Shown piece after piece: positions 1-11,900 of a stretch of 64,000 nucleotides of DNA. How positions within the stretch are numbered: the first letter of the stretch is position 1; each line of letters starts with the position of its first letter. The DNA is from Anisodus tanguticus (lineage: Eukaryota; Streptophyta; Magnoliopsida; Solanales; Solanaceae): the NCBI GenBank assembly GCA_034509755.1, contig CM067550.1, positions 241,001 to 305,000 on the forward strand, read 5' to 3'. The translations under genes and the position numbers were made by a program. A model generated the notes under the pieces. It had not been told where the DNA came from, searched no databases, and worked only from the letters and a program-made list of their open reading frames with translations.

Positions 1-220
1 CTTTAAGTTTCCTTCCAAAAGATGCATGTTAAAAAATAACCATTTTTCCTTTTTCTTACTTTAATGAACCGTTTTATGGAATCTACATTGTAATAACTTT
101 TTCATGTTGAACTTAACTATTTTATCCTAAATTATATAAAATATTTGTACTTGTTGCAATTGCTTAGTATTATTGCTCTTTGGAGATCAAATTGTATTTT
201 CTTTAACTATAGTTTTTTTC
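1..220. other. AT-rich intergenic DNA
   Basis: I see no gene or recognisable repeat here. The segment runs up to the target-site copy of the first LINE fragment. Confidence 0.5.
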
Positions 221-453
221 AAAATTTCAGAATATACAACAACAACAACATACCCAGTATAATCTCACAAAGTAGGGTCTGGGGAGGGTAGGATGTACGC
301 AGACCTTACCTCTACTTTTGTGGGGTAAAGAGGTTGATTCCGATAGACCCTCGGCTCAAGAGGAGAGTAGTGGGTGCAGGATTGCAAGGAAAATAAGACA
401 GCAAAATATCAAGATACAAAATAAATGAAGCAACTCAAAAATTTCAGAATATA
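221..453 (-). mobile_element. 5'-truncated RTE LINE tail with 16-bp TSD
   Basis: The body at about 237-437 reads on the minus strand as the 3' end of a Solanaceae RTE-type LINE: the 'gagccgagggtctatcgg' block, then the 'gtacatcctaccctcccc' block, then 'actgggtatgttgttg' and a GTT run. The 16-bp direct repeat aaaatttcagaatata stands at 221-236 and 438-453, so this is a genuine retroposition product cut short at its 5' end to about 200 bp. The same 3' end closes the full-length element at 35269-39345. Confidence 0.8.
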
Positions 454-590
454 TATGAAAATAATGCTTTATAGTTCCTCTTTTAATATAATCATTCATT
501 AGGTAAATTTTACGTTAAAAGTATATATGAAAATAATGCTTTGTAGTTCTTTTAATATAGTCATTTATTAGGTAAATTTTACATTAAAAG
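450..590. repeat. Two-copy tandem duplication, about 70 bp
   Basis: A unit starting 'tatatatgaaaataatgctt' occurs at 450-521 and again at 522-590 with a few substitutions and a small deletion. It begins at the right TSD of the LINE tail, so part of that TSD is included in the duplicated unit. Confidence 0.8.
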
Positions 591-3193
591 TGTGCGCATG
601 TAAAATTAGATTAATTAAACCTTACATCGGGATTCATTTTTCGATTGGACGGAAAGACTATAATTTACATTTTTGATACATTTTAAAAATATTTAACAAT
701 GATATAAGTTATTTGTGTTCTTTCTTTTAATTTAAAACTTAATCGTATCTTAAGTGAAATCTTTGTTAATTACTTGCAAGCACGTACAACACAAAATAAC
801 AGGAGAAAATAAAATAAATGTTACATTTAATCGGACAAATAAAAATTTAAAATAATAAATGACAAATAACATAAATAAATAATAAATAATATTATAAGAA
901 AAATATTATAATTCAATAATTAAGCTTACATTAAAATATAAATTGAATGACATAATGATTTCCTTACGTGTCTATAATAATTTATCAAGGAAAAATATAA
1001 TTTGAAATAAGTTTAATATTTTCACATTAAAGAAAGACTCAAATATGAATGAGTGTTCTTTGTGGGGGCCACTATGACATTTTCCATGACCATCACTTTT
1101 AGTGGCATGAAAAAAGTCCTTAAAGTTATTAAAATTTACCTAAATGGGTGAGAACTTACAAGGTAATTAAAGCTTCAAAGTAGGGACAAAATGGACAAAA
1201 TATTTCATATGAGGACTACAAAACTTTGAGATCCTCCCTTATATATAGTAGTAATATGGCATGGAGATGCAAAAAGAGATCAATTTCCTCCCTTTGACCC
1301 CAACGCCCATCTTGACCATGATGAAATCTAGAAACTCTCAATTTACACGGTCAAAGACTTTCTCAAGATCCAGCTTACATAAGATCCCCGGTTTACATGG
1401 TCAAAGACTTTATCAAATAAATTCACTATTTGTTTTACGTTAAATAATATGTGGAGTACTCCATGATATAACAAATAAAGCAAGACGTGTAGGTAGATCA
1501 ACTCATCATGTTCCCATTGAAATAGGATCCACAAGGAAAACCACTCTAGTCTTACAAGTAAATACTCAAGACTAGAGTAGGCTTACAAATTAGATAATGA
1601 TCCCTATTTGTATAGAGGATTGGACCTCCTTTGTTGAGAACCATATTGTGATGTAGGTTCTCTTTTTTTGGTATACGGCTTGTATACGAGGCACCTTTGA
1701 CTCTCATAATTGCTTCCAAGGCTGAATTATGTTGTTGTTCTCTTTAATATTAAGTGGCTTGAAACAAGAACTAACAGAGAAAGTTCCAGTATTTTGTCAT
1801 ATCCATTAAATAGTGTCAGGTTTTAGTGCCCTGGCCTACTTCTAGCTCCTTCCCATAAATTTTAGAGCCAAATAGGACAATTTCAGCACTACCTGTGCTG
1901 GCAGTATCCTCCCTTATCGCCAATGACCTCACCGGAACAAAGAAATCCTAGGGAGACACAAACACCCCCAAGAAGGATAGGTTTGTTACCTTCTTCCCGG
2001 CCACTCCGACCACCACCCACCCCTTTTCTGCAAGTGTTGAGTTCGTCGAAGCCGGAAACTCGACTTTCAGGTGTGACTAAACTTCTAGGATTAGGGTTTT
2101 GTTGCATCCCATCTCCTAGAATTGATGCATCAAGCGTTGGAAGTGGTTCATGAAGATTCCGAGCTATTGGGTTGCATCATGTTGAAGTTATGGTCGAATT
2201 CTGATGCCGGAACAATAGATTTTCGAAGAACTGAAAGCCACTTGACTGTAGGAGAGGGCCTTTCCCACCGGGTTGGTTAGTAACTAGTTCAAATTTCTCC
2301 GCCAAACCGATTCACTAACCCAGGGGCAGATAGGCCTTTCCCACCCCTTCTCCTCCTCAAACCCCGATCAATTTCAAATCCCGCCTCGCCCAAACCCCAA
2401 TCGATTTCAAATCCCGCATCGCCCAAACTCCGCTTCTTATAATTACCGACAAATTTGCCATAGATTTTGGCACCAAACTCCTCTCTCCACCCATCCATGC
2501 CTTTTTTAGTCCCTCATCTACCCACTTGGCCTTCTCCTCCCTATTTTACCCACTTTCAGATCCCTTCACCATTATTTCAGGGTTGAACTCTGGTGTAAAC
2601 CGAACCCAGCAACTGAAATCGCCCCTTCCACCACCAGACACTGCCACTTTCCCCCTTCTTCACATACACTCTGACCCTACCAAGATTTTCCAAATTACTA
2701 TATGCACCCAGAAATCGCCAACACAGATCAATATCTTCCTAGATAGTTTATAGCACTAGATATGTGCTGGCAAGCCAAAGAAATTCACGACCATGATTTC
2801 TTCCCTTCTTGATTGTATTTTTCAGCCTGAAGACTCATACCATCTTTCCAACAAGAGATTATAATCAGTACCATCTTCTTCTTTTTTGATGAAAATGATA
2901 AGTACTATTGATGTCAAAAATCAACACTATGAGATCGTTGATTACCTCCAAACGAGAAGATAAACAGGTTTTATAGACATTAAAGATATGCTTAAGTTTA
3001 TATTTTAAGAATCAGGATAGACCTACCCCAAAATTTAAGGGACCCTTAGTGTTAAAATTCAATTGTTTTACAACTACTATATGCATACATAGGAGAGTGT
3101 GCCAAGGGTTCAAGTTCTAGTTAAAGCTTCTAGTAATGACGATCATACTAGGAGTTCATGTCTTCCATTCTTCAATGGATTAAAATGCTTCAT
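591..3193. other. Intergenic region without a supported gene
   Basis: No convincing coding exon is visible. Short open frames around 1889-2153 and 2289-2753 are on both strands and have low-complexity, proline- or glycine-rich translations. The block 1850-2760 is less AT-rich than its surroundings and may be an old repeat. If the orphan exon at 3280-4027 has later exons, they should lie in this stretch or beyond the window edge; I did not find them. Confidence 0.4.
2358..2423. repeat. 33-bp tandem duplication
   Basis: Two adjacent 33-bp copies (2358-2390 and 2391-2423) differ at a few positions. A third, broken start follows. The period is a multiple of three, but no gene is supported here. 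Confidence 0.7.
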
Positions 3194-3279
3194 TTACTTA
3201 GATTTAGAAAGTATAAGCAATATGATTAGACATGAAAGAACAGTTGCATACCTAACAATAACCTGGAAAATAAAATTAC

Positions 3280-4027
3280 CTCGAATCAATCTATTGGCCA
3301 TTCTCTGATACTCTTCTTGATTCTCTGCTCCAACTTGATCCGAACCAGAACTCAAAACAGGCCACCATTTCGGCAACTGCTCAACAGAACTTTTCTTCTT
3401 TCGCCTCCTGGAAAACCTATTTTGACTACCCCAATCCCAATTACTGTTTCTGTCATCAATATCCAAAACATTTGGTTTCTTCCTATCAACCGTCTCATTT
3501 TTTGCAACAAGTACTTCTCTTCCACCTAAACTACGGTCTCTTTTATACACTAATTCAACGTTGTCGTTTCCGTTGTTCACTCGTAACCCCTGTACTAGCT
3601 TAAAAATAGCCCTAAGAGTGAAAATAAGTATGAAAGTGGTAACTACTAGAGTTCCTAGGAATTTAACGGTGGATCTTCTACAGGAGAAGGAAACTCTACC
3701 GTTATTGATATCTATACGGATGAGAGTTTGCAAGTCTTCAATGGCGGCTCGGCTTGAGTGTAGGAATTCGCCGAGCTTCGAGTGGAGAAGGTCCTTGATT
3801 GAGTATAAGGATTTGGTAGGCAAGTTATCGACGGCAAGGATGAAGTGGAGGTTGTTTTGATTGGACGGTGCGAGGTCTTCAGTGAGATTTGGGGAGAACT
3901 TTTTAAGGAGGCGGCGGCGCAGATGGCGGCGACGGGGAGGGGATCGAGAAATGACGACGTAGTGACGACATCGTTTAGGGGAAGTGAAGCGAATGGATGG
4001 TAAGATGTTATAGAGAGAGAGGTTCAT
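3280..4027 (-). CDS. First exon of an unidentified, probably plastid-targeted membrane protein
   Basis: An open frame of about 249 codons starts at the ATG at 4027 and runs to a good splice donor: '...ATTCGAG|GTAATT' on the minus strand, last exon base 3280. The N-terminus (MNLSLYNILPSIRF, then Arg/Ser-rich with almost no acidic residues) looks like a transit peptide. One hydrophobic helix (FLGTLVVTTFILIFTLRAIF) lies about 120 residues in. An acidic and basic linker follows, then the segment EEYQRMANRLIR just before the donor. An upstream in-frame ATG at 4096 exists, but a TATA-like motif at 4098-4107 would put the transcript start downstream of it, so I prefer 4027. The exon end recalls a conserved plant chloroplast protein family (VIR3-like), but only from memory and at low certainty. 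Without further exons the gene could be truncated. Confidence 0.6.
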
Positions 4028-4097
4028 GGTATTTGTGTGCGGTGCAAACGCAACAAGGTTGACATGACTAAACGGGAGAGAGATAGAATGAGACAAA

Positions 4098-4107
4098 ATA
4101 AATATAC
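4098..4107 (-). promoter_or_regulatory. Candidate TATA box for the orphan exon
   Basis: The minus strand reads 'gagtatatttatt' about 75 bp upstream of the ATG at 4027. A transcript starting about 30 bp downstream would exclude the upstream ATG at 4096. Confidence 0.4.
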
Positions 4108-5816
4108 TCCATGCCTCTTTGGATTGTGTTGCTAACTTCTGAACATAATTTTTCCCTATTCTCTATGTCCATCACATAGAGCAATTTAGAAACATTATTC
4201 ACAACAGTTTATTAAACTAAGAATAATCAATTTTCTATGTGTCAAACACCTAACCTTCAGATTTTGGGAATATAAGTGGGAAATCTCTTCTCAAAGAGGT
4301 TTTTAACAACTCTAAAGAGAAATTGATCAACCTCACAACTGTGCCCAAACGATGTCCATCAGAAAGATAAAAAGTTCAGATTCCCAAAGACTATGTGCAG
4401 ACTTCACTTGAACAACTGATTTTTCTTGGAAGCCATTCAGTTAAAAGAACAGACTGGAATTTGAGAATAAAATACAACCTGTCCGTGTGAAAGACCGGAT
4501 TAACTATGCATTCAGGCATAAAGAAGAAGTTATGAACATATATCCTGCAATATACACAACCACAATAACTAGCCAGGATGGCAATTCAAGTATCACTCAA
4601 CAATTTGCTTGAAATTAGAAAAAAATGATGTTAGATGGTGAATCTCGCCTTCTTTATTTGAGTACGTTATAGGCACATTATATCCAAATTCAGGGATGTT
4701 TCACGAGGCAGAGACAGCATAATTTACCACATAGGAACACTGCCAATATTTTGAGTCATCGTCTGCCCTTTAGACCAGCATAAACCAACATCCTTCTTGA
4801 AAATAAACATCAACAAAATTTATGGCACAGGACAATCATCAACATTCACTTGATTACAAGAATATATGAAAGAATTGATAATTGTAAACTGTTTACAAGA
4901 AATTCAATGTGTAACACTACATGTCTTTTTGTAAGTGGTATGTAACTTATACAACATCGGTAGCTCGTATTTGTATTGCATGACAACTATACTGCTGTTG
5001 TCTACCTAAAACTCCTCCATCAACATATTGTTCTCTCCAGATGAAACAATCCCGTGAAGCACAGAAGGATTGACCAAATTTTGGAGAAAAGAAAAGAGAA
5101 ACAACAAGACTGTTTCTTCTTTATTTGTTCTGGATATTACACCGAGTGACCTTGTATTCTACACTCCCTGTAAATGCTCACCACAAAATGTGCTAGAAAT
5201 GACCTACAATAACAATTTTGTGGTAAGCAACTTGTATTTACAGAAGAAAAAGGTATAATAACAATAAAACAAGCACCATATCCAGGAACAAAGTTTTAGA
5301 GACCAACAAATACTAAGACATGCAGGATAAAGTTCTCACATTAATCTGGTGGAACATGATGCGTTTTAGTTGTAAATCATTCGATATAGTCGGAATCTGA
5401 CAATGCCAATGACATTAGCGTAACTTCGTGGTGTCTATATCTACATCTCATGACATTGCTAACTGAAAGTAGCATAATTACTGTAATCAACCTCAGATTT
5501 GGAAACTACTTGATATAAACAGTTCTTTAGTAAGTGTAAAATAAAACAATATTACTGGCATCTGTTGGTGGTGAAATTATTTATTCTTCTTGATTAGTTC
5601 TTTTTATACATAGCAACATAAAACAAGAAACAGGACATGATTAACAATTCCATTACATGACCAAGGTGCCACCAAACTCTCCTAGTCTTCTTTTTAGTCC
5701 TCCCACATGTTTTCCACGAATAAGAAGAGCAACCAAAGACATCTAAATCATAAAAACTTTGAACATGGTCTTAATTAATGTGTATCAAAGTTAACAACTT
5801 GGATCAGAAAGTACAG
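4108..5816. other. Intergenic between two minus-strand genes
   Basis: AT-rich sequence with no recognisable gene. It holds the upstream region of the orphan exon and the downstream flank of the transporter gene. A long 3'UTR of the transporter could extend into its right part. Confidence 0.4.
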
Positions 5817-5912
5817 AAACGTCAGCAGACTTGAACCCTGTTTCCTTTTGTACCAGCTTGGTACTTTATTAATAAAATCTTACCTTATAAAAAAAAAAAC
5901 ATCAGCAGACTT
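5817..5912 (+). mobile_element. 64-bp poly(A)-tailed retroposed fragment with TSD
   Basis: The direct repeat aaac(g/a)tcagcagactt stands at 5817-5832 and 5897-5912 with one mismatch. Between the copies are 64 bases (5833-5896) ending in a run of A. This is what a severely 5'-truncated L1-type LINE insertion leaves. It lies within 100 bp of the transporter stop codon, so probably inside its 3'UTR and in antisense orientation. Confidence 0.75.
5865..5870 (-). terminator. Candidate poly(A) signal of the transporter gene
   Basis: AATAAA on the minus strand, 58 bp past the stop codon. It lies inside the small retroposed fragment, so if it is used the signal was brought by the insertion. This is inference; other AT-rich signals lie further downstream. 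Confidence 0.35.
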
Positions 5913-5927
5913 ACAGTTCATACAACT

Positions 5928-8900
5928 TCATCTTGGAAGAAGTGGCTGTCTTTCATCAGGTCCTACTCGATGACTAGCCTGGAAAAGAAATTAACATGAA
6001 ATCCATCCAAGTTAAGTAGGAAATACAGCAAACACTCAGTATCTATAAATTTCTGATAAAAAGATCCATACTTCCTCATTTGCCCCTGCTGCCATATTTA
6101 CGAAGGATGAATCTTTAGAGCTGAAAACAACACAAAAGGGAAGTATTAACAGATGCAGCTTTTTAAACTTTAGGGGTGGGTAGGGGTCAAAAGGAGGGGC
6201 GGAGGGAGCGAACATGCATCTCTGTGATGCACACACCTAAAAGTTTTAGCATTTGTTTCAGATCCATCTTTCAATAGATGGATTTGATGTTATGGTTGGA
6301 AAATAGCAGGTGAAGCTTTCAGGCCAACTCATAGAAAGGAAGAAAAAAGACTTGCACAATTGAGGTCTCACGAAGTATTTAGCAGCATAAAAAGAGAAAT
6401 TAAATGCTTCTGTACATAGTATGGCCAATGCCAATCATCCCTAATAGTAAAATTTAAGTATGGCTTGTTGTCTTAGTATGTGAAGCTGCGACGTATCTTG
6501 CATAGCGAAGGACCTTATGCCAACAATAACTTGTAACTTTTCTTTTAAATATTATTTGAAGAAAAGGTCATGCATTCATCATATCAAGCAAATAAGGAGG
6601 TAATATTTGCAAAAAGAGAAACAAAAGCGACAGAAGCAACCCTTCAGCTATGCAGGGAGCAACAAATTCACACATTCTCTAAACTGGTTACATCTGAACT
6701 GACACTTAAAAATACAAAACATAAGCAATTCAATGATACGATATAAACCTAACTGACATGACACTTAAAAAGACAAAACATAAGCAATTCAATGATACGA
6801 TATAAACCTAACTGACATGATACCACTTGTATACGGCCATTTTATGGCCTTGTTTATGAAATGAAATACATTCACTTTATAAAAAAAAATGACAAAAATC
6901 CGCGGCAAAGACACAATTTTGCAGCAGAGTTACATGCAATAATACATCTGCTACAAGTAAAAGATGGCTATAGTTGGATTATAGTGTTACTCGTTCCACC
7001 AGACCAAACATTTTCAACGAATGGTCGTACTGGGAGCAAGCCATCACAATCCTGCTTTCTATCACATTCTCAGCATATATAAGAAACAAAAATAGAATAC
7101 AGCATTATCCTAAGAACCAGTAGCCGACAAGAAAAGATAACTTAGAGCTGAGACATACTTTACACTTAACAAGTAGAGTAAATACCTATGGTTCTCCCGG
7201 ACATCAATCAACTCCAATGTCCCGTTTTGTTGGTCATCTTTTACTTTTGAAAGAGGTGAAAAGAACTGAAGTATCAAAGTTATATGGTCAGTCCAAAGAG
7301 AAAATGAGAAATATCAAAGGGACAACTCTCTCAATTTTATACCTGGTGCATTGATATGAAAACAACAGAAATCCCAAGAAGAAAGTTTACGGTCAGTGTA
7401 TGACCAAACAACAAAGCAGATGCTATGCCTGTAAATATTGTTGCAACGGTCGAAGAATACTTCTTCAGAATCGTATCTGGCACAAACAAATAGTGTTATT
7501 CAGTAGAATACCATAAAGGATAATAAAATTTTGTTAAAAGTGAGATGCCTTACACAGAAGCACCAAGTAGAAACATATAAAAAAAACCATTAATTAGAGG
7601 ATATGAAGAGCCAAAAAAAGGTGGAACAAATTGAGTAAATAATCTCACCAGCATATTTGAAAAAAAAGGACGACAGAATTCCTTGTGCCGCGTTGTTAAT
7701 AATTAGAAGCATGGTTGCCTTCGAATGCCCCTCAAATATATCCAAGCTACCAGGACCTGAAAAATTCAGAAGAAACATTTAAGAGGCTAGAGGAATATTG
7801 TCCAACAAAGGCCCTACTCAGAAGTAAGAACGACTTTTTGATTGGTAGTCTGAAGTAGGATCCATCTTGATCCATGATCTTATATATTGCCACTTCAATT
7901 ACCTCTATGAAGAAACTTTTTAAAACAAGGGCAGAACTTCTGCACAGGTTACAAGCATAGACATATATGTCATCATGAGGTTCCCTATAACCACTCCAAT
8001 CAGAATAGATATATATAACCTGATTGCTTCCCTAACTATAAACATTGTATTTTTATCATTAAGAGATCTAGTATTATGATTTGTGATAAGAGGTAGTGAT
8101 ATGATTTTCAACCACTATGACGTTATAGTAACACGATTTACACTATGAGGGAGTGATGTGATTTGCAATTTTGCAGGTTTTCTCCTGGCGATACATTCTA
8201 ATCCAGGGAAGGTGTAATAATATGGTATTTATAACTGTAACAGTTTACTTGAAGAAAAATCATGAAAGCAAGGATCTAAGAACTATAATGGATTAAAATG
8301 GCAAATTAACAATGTTATTCTTTTAACAAAACAATGAAATCAGTAAAGTCAAGTGCAGTTCTATTTAGTCAGTTATTATTTGCCTTGTCATGTACCAAAT
8401 TTTGATTTATAGGAAAACCCTCAGAATCAAGTCATCAACCCATTACCTTTAAATACAGCAATCCCAAGAATGGCTAGAAAGTTGAATATAGCACCATATC
8501 CGTACAGAAATAAGTTCTGCAAATTAAACAGTAACATTTCAGATGGTTCAGGAAGAGGGTACGGATAGAATTCACGTCCCCTCTATGAATGGGGAAATTA
8601 GAACAATCTCTGTTGCTAGAGAGACGAGATCTGATATGCATTAACTGAAGTCCTAAAATTGGACAACTGATGCTGCTCTAGGAAAAAGATCCTAGTAGAA
8701 GTCGGATTAGCAAATAAGGCAAGGTAAAAGCTTGCACAAACAGTGAAACTGATAAATAGACGTTCTTTTATGTCCATCATACCAAAGAAGTATTCTGCAT
8801 ATGGAATAATAACTAATTTACAATGTTACATGTTTATCATACCAAGGACCTGTTCTTCATATTGAATCCTAACTACTGTGTTACATCTTTATTATTCCCT

Positions 8901-11900
8901 TGTACAAGGCATTCAAGTCAGAATTTACGGTTGACAAATGTTCTTGGACATTTCTAAAATGCGCTAAGTCTCCAACGAATCAAACATTGCAGTAAACTGG
9001 CACTGATAAGTACCTCAAGTACAGGAACATAAAAATGATACATCCATTCAAAAGTAACAATTGTCCCACGAAAGAAGGCAGAGGAAAATAATGAGCCAAG
9101 CTAACCACAGAACATTCTGATGATACAGAAATAAGAAAAATGGTAATTAGCCATGATGAACTTACCTGGAGATAAATGCTAGTGTCATATTGACTCTTCA
9201 AAGCATACTCATTGAATACTGAAGCCATAGAAGGCACAGTTACCTGTGTAAAAAACCCTCCTTTATCCAGTAATAAACTAGTATCTTAAATGCTGTCCAG
9301 GCGTTTACTAATGCCTTCTCAAATAACAAAACAAGATAGAGTCGATAGTAGGTTTCTTAAGTTACTTACAAAGATCAGTGTATAGATGTATGCAATTGTG
9401 GTAACTGGGAGAGCCAAAGAAGTGGTGCCTTCAGGAAGGGATCGAAGTTGATTAATGCTAATCCCGATTAGCAACAAAGCTAGGGCCTCCCACTGTAACA
9501 TGATAAGACGTATTATATGGGTATACGACTTCTATCATCCTGCAAGAAGTTACAGAGGATGCTTCGCTCTTCCCTTCCCCCAAAATCAATATTGCAGCAC
9601 TAGCTTATTTTACTAGTTTGAAACAACAAACCTGAATTATGGAAAATCGCCGTTTCATAATAAATTTTAACAGCACTGCAATCACCAAAACCTGCACTTT
9701 GACAACAAAGAAATAAAGATTAAGAAAAGCTCTACCACAACATTATATCCAAGAAAGTATTCTGAAAGATATCCTTTTTGCTGAAAGATATCCAAGAAAG
9801 TATTCTGAAAGATATCCTTTTTGCCGTTTCAGGTATCGAAAAGAAATAACCACCTTAATAAAGCTTTTGGCTTTAGGTAATGTTCACAGAGAGAGACAAT
9901 TGAACAAAAAAGAGTAGTCCTTTTTCTTCTGCCCCGTAAGAAGGATTCGGACATATAACTTTGGACATTCTAGAATAGATGCTAAAAATACTCTTTCATT
10001 AGATTAGCCAATAAAGGGATAGCAGAGTAGTTGACTCCGACCCCTGTGCATAACATTATTTTTAGAGATAAAATTTGTAACCACCCCAAAATTCCTAAAA
10101 GAACTTAAATATAGCTCTTTATGGCTGATCCAAGCTTTTCCATGTTTTACTGAAGGGAAGAACAGAAAGATTAATATGATTATAACAAAAATTACCAGAA
10201 GCACTCTTCCTTTTTTTTTTTTGGGTGAGAAATGGCAAGTGTATTATTAATAGCACCAAGGTGGTGCTGTCAAGGTACCAACAGAATGTCCCTTCCTATT
10301 CGGAAAGGGATTCTATGTGTTCTATCACTGCTTCAGCATTTACAAAATTCTGTTTACACCAAAAATGAAACAAAAGTAAACAGTTTTTGATCTTTTGAAT
10401 AGAGTTTCCGTTATCTTAAACACCTAGCATTTCGCACTCTCCAAACTCTTCCTTTTACCACTAAGAGAAGGGAAAGATGCATTAAAATCTAGCAATGACG
10501 AGATATCCAGTCTTTTTCTAAAGGCGATGTAACCACCTGCTAAAGACTACAAGCTATTTACAAAGAGTACTACACAGACTATCAGCCCATATTACTTGAA
10601 ATTTCAAAAAGAAAATAGTGCTTTGCACTGGCAGCCTCCATAATACAGATTAGATGGGAGCAATTTCAGTCCAGTCCTGAACCAAAATTTTGGAATCTAG
10701 TCTGATCAGATTTGTATCAAGAAACAATGGCAACAACAGTAACGCTTCAATCCCAAACTAGCTGGGGATATATGTGGATGGAAGTTGATCCAAATTTAGG
10801 GTTAATCCAGAGTTGAATTCAGGGATGAAGTTGGATTGTGCTAATCTGAAATTAGCTACAATGTAATTTTTTTTGTAATTGTGGTGTCCAGCCAACTCGC
10901 ACGCACCTCGACTAACTCCACGATGTACCTACAAACTCCCACCAGCACAGGACCAGGTAGCTCTATCCACCAAGGCATATGGGAAGAAGTCACCTAGTTC
11001 TTTTTGCCTCCGGTGAGAATTGAACCTGAGACCTCATGGTTCTCAACCCATTGACCACTAGGCCACACCCTTAAGTGCTACCTACACTGTATTAATGATG
11101 GAATAACTTTAATGTTGATCATCATGAACCGCGAATCAATGATTCAGACTAAACTTAATTTTGAATAGAGATGAGCTCTTGATATAGCATAAAAGTACCA
11201 TTGGTTCGGATTTAAAACCAGCACGTCTATAACAAGATTGAACACTGAAGAATTTGGATATTACCCACCCCAACAAAATTTCAAAGTTAACAGCAGTTTC
11301 AGGCTAATAACTTTAGGGGTCATTTGGTTGGTGGAAAAGCTACCCACCAAATCCAATTATAATCATACAGTGGTATAATATTTTTATAGTTATTGTTGTG
11401 GTTTATAGTATTAAACTGTGCAATACATTGTCTAAAACATGTGTGTAGTTTTTATGTAGTTTAAGTTGGACAAAGATTTGTACCAGTACTACCCTTGGCC
11501 TATATTACATCACTTTGTCCAATCTTATACTTAATTATCACAGTTTGTGATTACAAATAATTAGATCAATATAATTAAGACACTTATACTAAAACACGAG
11601 AGGAATAATTAATTGAATCCTGCATTTTTCTTTTGAAAAATTACTTTAAACATTTTCTCATAATTTTAAATCAATACTAGGAACATCATTACGAACAAAT
11701 GATGAAGAACAAACAAAAGAGGGTTAACAACCAAATAATAGTAAATCAATACTAGGAACATCATTGCGTATTCTAACACTTGCATTGCTAGTACACGTAT
11801 CGTAGTCCACACTAAGTCGGTGAAATAGCATGGGAATTTCCGCAACTAATGCTGGTATTATTAATATAGAAATTAAAAAATGACAACGAAATACCTGTCT

